Assembly: GCA_965198675.1 (NCBI GenBank)
Contig: OZ240666.1
Coordinates: 434,001-498,000 of the forward strand
DNA: 64,000 nucleotides
Direction: 5' to 3'
Origin: Prochloron sp965198675
Lineage (GTDB): Bacteria; Cyanobacteriota; Cyanobacteriia; Cyanobacteriales; Prochloraceae
In this document: one piece after another, positions 51,591-59,894 of the stretch
Numbering within the stretch: the first letter of the stretch is position 1
Layout: each line of letters opens with the position of its first letter
Program-made: the position numbers and the translations under genes
Notes under the pieces: model-generated
What the model was told of the DNA's origin: nothing
The model's database searches: none
Seen by the model: only the letters and a program-made list of their open reading frames with translations

Positions 51591-52607
51591 ATGTTTTTGC
51601 GTAATCAGTGGTGGGCGATCTGCGCGGTAGCGCAGATCGCCCCCTCCCACAGTGTTCGTCGTAAACCTGTCCAGATTCGTCGCCTGGGTGAAGACTTAGT
51701 GCTGTGGCGCGATGCTCAAGGTGGCCTGGTTTGCCAGCACAGCGCCTGTCCCCACCGAGGAGTGAACCTGGGTTTGGGTCGAGTCGTTGAGGGCTATCTG
51801 GAGTGTCCTTATCACGGGTTTCGCTTTGGGGCTGATGGTCGTTGTGTGTTGCAGCCCTGTGAAGGAGCCGCAGCCACCATAAGTCCAGCTATGAGAGTTC
51901 AGACTTTCATTACCAGAGAAGTCCATGATATGATTTGGCTCTGGTGGGGCGAGGATATGTCCCTGTTGCCTGATATTCCTTGGTTTGAGGAGTTGGGGGA
52001 TGGACCGCAACCCTGGGCAGACTTAACTCTAACCTGGGATATTCCCTTTGTCCGTGCTGTGGAAGCCCTGCTCATTGATATACACCACTTTCCCTTTGCC
52101 CACCCTACGGTTTCCTGGCTCTCTGGCTTTCGCACGGCCACTCGTCTCTATCCGTTTGAGAGTCACTTAGAGGGGGAACGGATTAAAACCCGTGGCCAAC
52201 TGCAAAGTGATGCTCTTCAGGATTATACTTCTACTAACATGGAAGATAAGGCTGAAAAGGTCGGAAATCCTGGGATTAACTTTACTAATGAAATTTATTT
52301 TCCCAATCTATCACTATTTAACCTGAATATTGCTGGGCTACTGCTTTTTGCCACTGCTACTCCCATTGATGAAGAGAACACCTGGGCCTATGCACGTTAC
52401 TACAGCCAAAAAGGGCCTGCTTGGTTCGGTCGCTGGCTGGCAAGGTTGGCGGCTTGGGTGGAACTAAAATTTGTTCAGCCCGATGACTATCGTTTAGTTC
52501 GCTCGTCCAAACCACTCACCAGTGGATTACATGGCAATAAGTTTGTGGGGGCTGACAAGACGATTGTTCTCTGGCACAAACTCTACCAGCGTCACCTCAA
52601 GTCGTAG
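51591..52607 (+). CDS. Rieske-type aromatic-ring oxygenase (PaO/VanA-like)
   Basis: The 338 residues start MFLRNQWWAICAVAQIAPSH. The Rieske [2Fe-2S] domain has CPHRGVNLGLGRVVEGYLEC then PYHGFRF (CXH...CXXH). The catalytic domain has the mononuclear-iron motif LLIDIHHFPFAHPTVSWLSG and a C-terminal PAWFGRWLARLAAWVELKFV. The family includes pheophorbide a oxygenase-like and VanA-like enzymes; the substrate cannot be assigned. No ferredoxin reductase partner is adjacent. The 5' flank contains rearrangement debris, but the CDS is intact. Confidence 0.88.
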   Translation: MFLRNQWWAICAVAQIAPSHSVRRKPVQIRRLGEDLVLWRDAQGGLVCQHSACPHRGVNLGLGRVVEGYLECPYHGFRFGADGRCVLQPCEGAAATISPAMRVQTFITREVHDMIWLWWGEDMSLLPDIPWFEELGDGPQPWADLTLTWDIPFVRAVEALLIDIHHFPFAHPTVSWLSGFRTATRLYPFESHLEGERIKTRGQLQSDALQDYTSTNMEDKAEKVGNPGINFTNEIYFPNLSLFNLNIAGLLLFATATPIDEENTWAYARYYSQKGPAWFGRWLARLAAWVELKFVQPDDYRLVRSSKPLTSGLHGNKFVGADKTIVLWHKLYQRHLKS

Positions 52608-52869
52608 GGCATTGCCCATCAAGGGTACGTTGCTGACAACATAATCTTGTTGTAATATATTTGAATACATATATTAATAAAAATAATAAAAAATGATTAC
52701 CCTGTATATCTGGTTTTGGTGGACGATGCCTACCCTACATAGGTTTAATAAACATTTCCTTGACGTCTTTCACAACTCTGCGGGCGCAAGGCTTGCGCCC
52801 CTACTCTTAGACTATTATACTATTTACTGATAGATAAACACCCCCTCGTTGGGCACTGTGGTTTTACTT
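52608..52869. other. intergenic, nothing recognised
   Basis: AT-rich, with short palindromic words (ttgcgcccctac near 52795; ggcattgcccatc near 52608). No gene or clear terminator. Confidence 0.5.
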
Positions 52870-53894
52870 TTACGCAGGAGTAGTGCTTCCTAACACTGAT
52901 TTAATAAATTCTTCACCTGTATAACCGACTAAGAAACCAGTAAAAACTCCTCCCCAAAAATCCTCGACAGAAACTACTTGTTGAACACTACTTTTTCTGG
53001 CAAAAGCCACAATAACTATCAAGGAAAAAATAATTGTTCTTAACAATCCTATTAAAAGTTGCTTATCCAATGTGAGCAAACCGGAAAGATTATTAGAGTC
53101 TTGTGCCATATGCCCAAAGAAAGCACCGATTAATGCTCCCACAATTGATGAACGCATTGGTGCTCTTATATTAATAGAAAAAGGCAGGGTATCGATATGT
53201 AGTTTTTCGTCCACTTCGTAACGCACTTGAATCTGAAAAGTATGGTTGATGGGAGGAAAGAAAAGCCATTTTGTTGTTTTCAAAACGAAATGTTTCACTA
53301 GAGAATCACCAGGTTGAAGAACTATTCCAGCAGTTTTCTTCTTTTCCGTCGTGGAGTTGTCAATACCAGCACCAGCAAGTTGTACATTTCCATGGACATT
53401 TCCATAGATGTTTACTCTGGAACCTGTTTGCGAAGCAACCGCTAGTTCTCCCTCCATATTTCCATAGATGTCAACATCAGCAGCATGGTGTGATGCAATG
53501 GCAAGATTTCCATGAACATTTCCATAGACGTTTACTTTGTAGCGACGAAAATCCCCATCTGAATTTTCTTCTTCAGGGCTGACTGCAATTGCAACGCGAT
53601 CGCCTGTATTTGGTTGAAAAAACGAATTAGGGGCTGAACTACATCTGATAGCAAGAATTTTAATCTGAGACTAAACTTGATTAATTCAACAACTACAGGA
53701 TGCATCTCTTTCTCAGATTCTATACTAGATTTGTCAGCGGTGCTATGGGAATCAGTACTCTGGTCCTCTTTTCCAACTGCTTGGATCTGTTTTTTTCTCT
53801 CCTCTTGGAGTTTCTTTCGTGCTCTTTTTCTACCTAGTTCATCTGCTAAACTGACGGAAATGTGTGTTTCTGTGCTCTGAATTATTACTGGCAC
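52870..53894 (-). pseudogene. membrane protein with bactofilin-like repeats, frameshifted
   Basis: The 5' frame (53532-53894) starts MPVIIQSTETHISVSLADEL, is rich in Lys/Arg/Glu (ARKKLQEERKKQIQ) and runs into a stop in a different frame from the rest. The second frame is open from about 53660: ILAIRCSSAPNSFFQPNTGD, VNVYGNVHGNLAIASHHAAD, VDIYGNMEGELAVASQTGSR, VNIYGNVHGNVQLAGAG. That is three YGN-x-x-G-beta repeats like bactofilin coils. A beta domain and membrane helices (APMRSSIVGALIGAFFG, LIGLLRTIIFSLIVIVAFA) follow to 52870. A frameshift near 53600-53680 separates the two. Function unknown. Confidence 0.6.
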
Positions 53895-54659
53895 TAGAAG
53901 CAGAAATACCGTTGCCCAAAGTATAGCCGATGAATTCCAATTTTGAGGAACTGCTCAAATGCGATAACCTCTATAAAATGGAATTGCTATAATAGGAATA
54001 AACGGTATTTCTGGTAATTATAATTAGGGAAAGCAGACAATGACAAAAAAATGTAAAAAATTTTCTCGGCGCGACTTAGTAACAGGGATGACTGCTTTTG
54101 GTGTCGCCCTGGGTACGGCCTGTCACGGGAAAACTACGAGGGGCCAAGATGATAATGGCAAGAGTATAACGGACCAAGAGCTGCGTGAGGTCAGCGTTCC
54201 CGTAGATGGTGACTATGAAAAGGTTGACCTGATCAAGCCAGTAATCAGGATTGGGGTCGTTCAATCACGGATCCGTGACGTTGATGTGAGCCAACTGAGC
54301 AAGACCCGCCAAAATAATCTGAACCATATGTTGGAACTGATCGATAGAAAGACTTACTCCTCTTTCATGAATTTCCGATTACTGGATACTCCAACAAGTG
54401 GGACCGAAAAGACGCCCTCAAAGCCGCTATTGAAATTCCAGGGGAGGAGACTGAGGCGATCTCGAAGAAGGCTAAAGAATATCAGTGCTACATCGTTTTC
54501 GGCTCTTATGGGAAGAATGGGGATTGGCCAAATCACTTGCTATCCATCACCTCGATCATCGGTCCCGATGGAGCAATTGTAGATAAGCACTGGAAAGCAC
54601 GGAACATCAAAGGCGTTTTTGGTCCAGGATTTGAACTCTTCACAACCACGATTTACGAT

Positions 54660-54855
54660 GTGCAAAGCGTAAAGCCCCCGTATTTTAATCGGGGGATATA
54701 AGCGCAAGTTGAATTTATTCAGCCGTGGTATGTGCTAGTATAATATCAAGAGGTTGGGGTCTCAACCTAGTTGCTCAGCAATGTAAGACGGGGTTTCCCT
54801 GCGATTGCTGCTTAAATCCCGAATCCCCCGTGTTTTAACCGGGGGAGTGGATCAA
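54660..54855 (+). mobile_element. about 190-bp palindrome-ended MITE, copy 2
   Basis: Matches 1811-1998 in inverse orientation almost throughout: gtgcaaagcgtaaagccccc at one end and ccgggggagtggatcaa at the other, with hairpins beside each end. It splits the amidase between TTTIYDV and the later NPGFLPDN block. Confidence 0.8.
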
Positions 54856-54984
54856 ACGGCGATTGTCAACAGTGCTGTTTCACCAAACAATCCAGGCTTC
54901 CTACCAGATAATGGTGGTAGCGGCGGCTCGGCTATCTTTGGACCACGGGGCGAATTGATAAATGAGGCTAACTCAGCAGGAGCG

Positions 54985-55401
54985 GCAGGAGCCTCACGCC
55001 ATAATCTTTGATTTGGTCACGCAAAGACGCAAAGTACGCCTTTATGATGGGAAGGAGACGGTGCTATACCGCAGTCGGGGTGTAATTGCGTCCCTTTGCG
55101 CCTACTCGGTGGGCGCGAGTTTTGGCGTGAGAGGAACCCCCCTCTACTCCCCCCAAGGGGAGATGCCGCGCCGGAGCATAAATACTCATTGACAAAAACT
55201 AAATCTCGCCCTATAATTGATTGACAGTGGGGCTGGGCGTGTTCCTCACTATAAAACGCCGGAAGGGGAATCCTGTAGTTGTAAAATATACTACTAATAG
55301 TACCTCAAAGGAAGTTCTACATGTCTTTATTAAGGCATCTGAGAAGCCTACACCGTACCCCCGCCATTAATCAATGCCGGGGGTCGGTGTAGGAGCGTCA
55401 C
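54985..55401 (+). mobile_element. TnpB-element remnant with a conserved 3' end
   Basis: This insert in the amidase begins around gcaggagcggcaggagcctc. It contains cgcaaagacgcaaag repeats and ends with ggggctgggcgtgttcctca, tacctcaaaggaagttctac, a hairpin acccccgcc / gccgggggt and gtgtaggagcgtcac. The 3' end matches that at 8162-8330 on the other strand. The region inside the hairpins resembles a TnpB 3' end that can encode a guide RNA. No ORF survives. Confidence 0.65.
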
Positions 55402-55604
55402 TTCATGAGACCTTGGTGACTGCGACGATCCCCATAGCTGATTTCCGCAGGCGCCACAGTATACCAATGGTGCATATAGAATTATACCGTCCAGTTTTTG
55501 GCAGATATGTTAACCGTTTTCCACCGAACCTGTTTATGACCTATCAGCCGGAGAATACGTCTGATGCCTATCGTTATTTATTGGATAAACAGGTTTGGAA
55601 GTAA

Positions 55605-55790
55605 GCAAGCAGGCAAAATGCTAGGACAGATGGATCTGTCAGGGCAGGGGTCGTGGTTTGACTGCCTCCGAATTAGCAAAGAAACTTGGGTTGAAGTGGT
55701 AATGAGCTACCGTACAGAGTTTACGGCAAAAGGCAAAAGCGATCGCCGGCTTGGAGTTGCTTACTTCAAAAGCAGATTAGTGTAAATATT
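55605..55790. other. gap with no assignable gene
   Basis: A frame ending at 55785 (MLGQMDLSGQGSWFDCLRIS, later LGVAYFKSRLV) is too short to judge and has no start signal. It may be debris. A cgatcgcc word is at about 55741. Confidence 0.4.
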
Positions 55791-56246
55791 TTAAGGACTG
55801 TAATCGTATCCTTGCAGATCACTATCTAAAGACCAGATAAAAACACGACGATTAGGTATTTTGCCTTTAAATTTCTCCCATTCTCTAATGATGGAAAGGT
55901 CTCCCATACCTGCACCACCCATCGCTGAGTCAGGAAATCCGCTTAACCACTCTCCAACTTCCTCTGTAGTTGGAAGTTGCATGACTTGCCAAGGTGCTTC
56001 TCCTGTCATCGCCTTTTTAACCTGTTCAACGAAGAATTCAGCAAACCAGCGTCGGTTGCCCCCATCACTAAGCTGGGCGATATGATTACCAGTCTCATAT
56101 ACCACAGCCATAGGCAAAAGAAGAGTTGTTTCCTCCTCCAAAAATTGTTCTAATTCTTTCATTATCTGGGAGCGTTCCCCGTTCCTCTGAGGGATATTGA
56201 GGATATTACAGAATATTGAGGTATCAACAATTGCAACTGCACCCAT
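55791..56246 (-). CDS. PIN-like nuclease partner of the ATPase
   Basis: The 151 residues show a PIN-type arrangement: MGAVAIVDTSIFCNILNIPQ with Asp8, LLLPMAVVYETGNHIAQLSD with Glu, GGAGMGDLSIIREWEKFKGK with Asp, and VFIWSLDSDLQGYD with Asp. The four-acid pattern fits a metal-dependent ribonuclease. The start ATG overlaps the stop of the AAA ATPase gene (TAATG), so the two proteins are translationally coupled. No antitoxin-sized gene is adjacent, so the ATPase is the likely partner or controller. I do not recognise a named system. Confidence 0.75.
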   Translation of the reverse strand: MGAVAIVDTSIFCNILNIPQRNGERSQIMKELEQFLEEETTLLLPMAVVYETGNHIAQLSDGGNRRWFAEFFVEQVKKAMTGEAPWQVMQLPTTEEVGEWLSGFPDSAMGGAGMGDLSIIREWEKFKGKIPNRRVFIWSLDSDLQGYDYSP

Positions 56247-57553
56247 TACTCAAACTCTCCTCCCACCCTGAGAGAAGCTAACCACAACTTTGCTTTCTCC
56301 TTCTTTTGTTCAGTTCCAGGATGGTGTTTAACAAAGCGTTCTAAAAGTCCACGAGTCATTAAGTGTCCCACAGAACCTTGGGCAATTAGTTCAGGATAAT
56401 CGGGAATATCCTCTAATCTAACTAGTTGACTCGATCCATCTTTTGGACTTCGGTAACAAAATACAGTTTTAGGAACCGCCTCATCAGGTAGAGCATCAAG
56501 GAGTGCTGGGTTGTGGCTACTAATTAACACACGCAGATTCCGTTTTTTAGCAATACTAGAAATGCGTTCTAATAAATCTGCTGCCCTACTTGGATGTACC
56601 CCATTATCAATTTCCTCAATCACAACTAGACTCTGCTCTGGGGCTGAGAGCATGGCAGCAGCAATGGAAAGTACCCGTAAAGTGCCGTCTGAGAGAATAG
56701 AAGCATCATAGGTGGTCTTATTACCTCCAAAGGTTTCAGTCAACTGCAACATGACTTCGTCACGAGGAGTTTCGATGAAACTAATATCTTCAATATCTTG
56801 TTCAGGAAGACTTTTGACAAACTCCAAGACGGCTGTTTTTAAGTTTGAATCAGAGCATAGATTGTAGAGCACACCGGAAAGGTTTTCCCCATGCTCCTTG
56901 AGAATTCTATCAGCTTTATGACCATAAGATCCCATGGAATTTGGCTCCGGTTCAAGAAAGACAATACCACTTAGCCAGCGCACATATTTTGCGGCAATCT
57001 TAGGAATTATTTCGCGGCTTTTTACATTTTCCGCTCGAAACCGAATTTCACTCAAAAGCTGGGTAAAAATTGCCATATGACTGCTACACACAATACTAGG
57101 CTTTTTACCTCCACGAGCAAAATTGTTATAGGTAACAAAAACATCGCTTCCAGCTCCTTGAGGTGTACTGGTGATTTCATATAGAGGAACTGTGGAGGTA
57201 CGGCTCGTAATTTTTTCCTCAGCTACAGGTCGATCACCATCATCCCTCAGGCTAAAATTAATTGAAAAGTCCTTCCATTCTGGTTCTGTTGTTACACAGG
57301 AGATCCCGAATGATTTAGAACCTCGATATCCCAAGTTCTCAACCCCACCTCTAAAGATACTTTCATCTGGCTTATAAGGGATGCTGATAAAACCTAGTCT
57401 TTCACCCTGTGCAATCCTGGCTAATAAGCGTAAAGCTTCAATCACATTGCTTTTTCCAGAAGCATTAGCTCCAATCAACACTGTTAGCCTTGCAAGTTGC
57501 AAAGTTCCAGAGCTATAGCTTTTAAAATTTTTTACTTCGATTTGAGTGAGCAC
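56246..57553 (-). CDS. AAA15-type ABC-like ATPase (OLD/RecF-like)
   Basis: The 435 residues start MLTQIEVKNFKSYSSGTLQL. Walker A is ARLTVLIGANASGKSNVIEA, followed by a long insertion with ENLGYRGSKSFGISCVTTEP. The signature is DASILSDGTLRVLSIAAAML, Walker B QSLVVIEEIDNGVHPSRAAD and the H-loop LRVLISSHNPALLDAL. Such SMC-like ATPases pair with effector nucleases in several phage-defence systems (family knowledge). Here the coupled effector is a PIN-like protein, next to a restriction-modification locus. Intact. Confidence 0.88.
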   Translation of the reverse strand: MLTQIEVKNFKSYSSGTLQLARLTVLIGANASGKSNVIEALRLLARIAQGERLGFISIPYKPDESIFRGGVENLGYRGSKSFGISCVTTEPEWKDFSINFSLRDDGDRPVAEEKITSRTSTVPLYEITSTPQGAGSDVFVTYNNFARGGKKPSIVCSSHMAIFTQLLSEIRFRAENVKSREIIPKIAAKYVRWLSGIVFLEPEPNSMGSYGHKADRILKEHGENLSGVLYNLCSDSNLKTAVLEFVKSLPEQDIEDISFIETPRDEVMLQLTETFGGNKTTYDASILSDGTLRVLSIAAAMLSAPEQSLVVIEEIDNGVHPSRAADLLERISSIAKKRNLRVLISSHNPALLDALPDEAVPKTVFCYRSPKDGSSQLVRLEDIPDYPELIAQGSVGHLMTRGLLERFVKHHPGTEQKKEKAKLWLASLRVGGEFE

Positions 57554-57710
57554 TTGATTTACGACCTATCAAATTGTTTTTGGTTCATCCATTCGATTTT
57601 ATGAAGAATTCTCCTCGTTGGAAACTCTGATACTAAATGATAGCACAAATATTGAAATTGTGTCAATATTTTTTTTTGACGGAGCAGCTCTAGCCGAGCC
57701 TCTATAATAA
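57554..57710. other. short gap with duplicated gene-start sequence
   Basis: On the minus strand, atggatgaaccaaaaacaat at about 57573-57594 repeats the start of the restriction gene (MDEPKTI, 58919) and then meets TGA. It seems to be a leftover of a duplication or recombination. Similar sequence is near 51520-51545. Confidence 0.5.
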
Positions 57711-58919
57711 CTAGCCACAGCCTGATTCTATCTCCAGCTCTGATTCTGCTGTTCGTCTCATAGCCAAGAAAGCTTCTTTGACTGGCTGACTTACTGAACT
57801 TTGGGCTGCTTCTAAAATCCTAGACTGGTAATTTTCAAGAAACTTGCTCCTCAACCGATAGAATAAGTGGAGAAAATGTCGAATGAAACCAATGCAATCC
57901 AAAATGACAAATTCAATACCTCCAGTCTCTTGATACAAGGAGCGGGCATAGTTTTGAACTTGTTCATCAATGATTTCTGTGGTAATGAAAATATAGTTAT
58001 CAACTTTTTTTCCGCTTAAAGATAATTTTTGTCGTGCTCTATCTATATCCTCAATCGTCACTCGCTTATCTTTCATTTCATAGCTGGTTATTATTTCATT
58101 GTCTCCTAGTAAAGTTATCTCCACATCACCTAATGCACCTGTTTGTACATCAGCAGCATTGTGAGACTGCAACGCAAGAAACTTTTCACCAAGGTGTTCC
58201 TGCGCCGATTGATATGCAGAAGCAACAATAAGAACAGGTAAGCGGCTGGTTCCTTTGCTGAGACTCAAATGTTGCTGGATCAGATTAACAATATCCTCAG
58301 ATGATAGAGGTAAAGAACCCTTTGTAGTTTTCAGCTCTTGAACGAATGCGCGACAGTCCCCACCCGTAGGATGCGTTAGCTGTCGTAGGATGCGTTACTA
58401 GCCGTAAGTAGTAGCAACAATACAAACTTTGTTGGCGTAACGCATCGTACGTAGCAGCATCCTAAATTAAATGGGTTAGCGTAACGCATCCTACGCACAG
58501 AGAAATTAACCACTAAAATCGGCGATCGCCTGCACTACTCTAAGTTTACCCCTGATATTCCAACATTTAAAATCCTCACAAAATCCTAATATGTGGACAA
58601 TTACACTACCCTTAATAATTTTTGAGTTTCTTTTTAGGAGATGTCTAATGAAAGGAGTAAGATAACGCTCATCATAAGTTCTGCCGGAGAAAGAATCCGA
58701 GCCGCCAATTGACGTATAGGGCTTTCTCACGTCTACTTGGGAGCGATGAATTTTGGCAAGTAAACACGACATCAAGAGACGCACACCAGCCCGATTCTTC
58801 AAATTACGAGCTACATATTCAACACCCTCTCTCATTTCCTCATCATCAATTAATGATTTTCCCAGGGTACTGGATGCATGTCGAAAAGCGGTAGTGAGGA
58901 TTGTTTTTGGTTCGTCCAT
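57711..58919 (-). pseudogene. restriction endonuclease, probably SacI family, split by a repeat
   Basis: The 5' part (58497-58919) reads MDEPKTILTTAFRHASSTLG, EEMREGVEYVARNLKNRAGV, RLLMSCLLAKIHRSQVDVRK, GGSDSFSGRTYDERYLTPFI. The 3' part (from about 58339) reads LPLSSEDIVNLIQQHLSLSK, LPVLIVASAYQSAQEHLGEK, VQTGALGDVEITLLGDNEII, TSYEMKDKRVTIEDIDRARQ, ending ELEIESGCG. Dispersed repeat copy D (58340-58496) sits between the halves, and part of the middle is missing. The 5' end overlaps the methylase gene by 70 bases, typical of a compact R-M operon. Family name from memory. Confidence 0.65.
58340..58496 (+). repeat. dispersed taggatgcgtta repeat, copy D
   Basis: gaacgaatgcgcgacagtcc, ccacccgtaggatgcgttag, gtagtagcaacaatacaaac and ttgttggcgtaacgcatcgt follow in the same order as copy A and end gcgtaacgcatcctacgc. 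It interrupts the restriction gene. Confidence 0.9.
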
Positions 58920-59737
58920 TGGATTTCAGGCTTTGGAACATCATAATTAACCCAAAGTACCTCGGTTCGAGGTTGCTTCACTGAGAGACACTGTTTTGCG
59001 GGACTCTCTATGTAGTCCCAATCCCTGTAGAGCGCCGAATACAAATCACAGTGATAACCGGATAGAGCAACTTTACCTTTAACGTTGTTAAGCACTTCAG
59101 CAAGTTGCCGATGGTCATCATCAGTCATCTCATATCCGTAAGCATTTGTATCACCCCGTGAGTCATGTGGATAGGGAGGATCACAGTAAAATAGAGTTTC
59201 TTTACTGTCATATCGCTTAATAACTTCGATGGCGGTGGAGTTTTCTATCTGAACTCGCAAAAGTCTTTGGACAATCTCAGCTAATCCCTCCACACTACCA
59301 AGCCAGCGAGAAACTGCACCTGCCATCCCCGCGCGGCTAGTTAGTTTGCAATGGGCCCATCGCCCTACACTGGCGGTTTGAACTAAACCTGTTCTCACTT
59401 GTCGCGCTCAGACAAAAAAGCGACGGGCTCGCTCCAACTCTGAGAGATTCTCAATGGATTCTTCTACTGCAATCCTCAGCTCTTCCTTAGAAAATGGCGT
59501 CAAACCTATTGCTTGAATGAGCGCCTCTTGCTTATCTCGAAGAACACGAAAAAAGTTGACTACTTCCCCATCAATATCATTGTAGGTTTCCACCAAAGCT
59601 GGCTTTCTGTTCAACAAAACAACGGCTGAACCACCAAATGGTTCACAGTAATGAGTCGCTTCTGGCAGCAAGGGTAGGAGCCAGTTCAAATGATTGAATT
59701 TTCCACCATACCAACCAAAAGCGATGACTTTACCCAT
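58850..59737 (-). pseudogene. D12-class adenine-N6 DNA methyltransferase with a premature TGA
   Basis: From ATG 59735-59737: MGKVIAFGWYGGKFNHLNWL (motif I region FGWYGGK), ATHYCEPFGGSAVVLLNRKP, VETYNDIDGEVVNFFRVLRD, ERARRFFV, then TGA at 59408-59410 where CGA (Arg) fits. The same frame resumes ARQVRTGLVQTASVGRWAHC, ETLFYCDPPYPHDSRGDTNA (catalytic DPPY), YGYEMTDDDHRQLAEVLNNV and ends at 58850. One C to T change explains the break. Loss of the methylase would be tolerable only if the restriction enzyme were already dead, which it is. Confidence 0.88.
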
Positions 59738-59894
59738 TTCCCTTAGCCTGTTAACTTTGAATTAGTAGTATACAAGAATCAACTGTGGTAGAGTAACTTT
59801 GCTTCGTACCTCCACCCTTTGCGCCTTTGCGCCTTTGCGCGAGAATATAATGTTAACCTTGTACATCGGGTTTTGGTGGGCGATGCCCACCCTA
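59738..59894. repeat. intergenic repeats
   Basis: A tttgcgcctttgcgcctttg run (about 59818-59838) and a tggtgggcgatgcccaccct palindrome (about 59874-59894), both dispersed in the window. No gene. Confidence 0.65.

Larger units (their letters stand above)
54040..55604 (+). pseudogene. Tat-exported carbon-nitrogen hydrolase (amidase), with frameshift and two insertions
   Basis: The gene opens MTKKCKKFSRRDLVTGMTAF, a twin-arginine signal, then KPVIRIGVVQSRIRDVD and a nitrilase-superfamily body. Near 54350 the frame shifts to LLLFHEFPITGYSNKWDRKD (catalytic Glu), ALKAAIEIPGEETEAISKKA, YIVFGSYGKNGDWPNHLLSI, DKHWKARNIKG (Lys), TTTIYDV. A MITE (54660-54855) follows, then NPGFLPDNGGSGGSAIFGPR. A second insert (54985-55401) follows, then HETLVTATIPIADFRRRHSI and MTYQPENTSDAYRYLLDKQV, ending at 55604. 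Non-functional. Confidence 0.82.

Noticed and set aside
88..59410. Stop-codon reassignment
   Set aside because: All three stop codons are involved and core genes have no internal stops, so the genetic code is standard; mutation or error is simpler.
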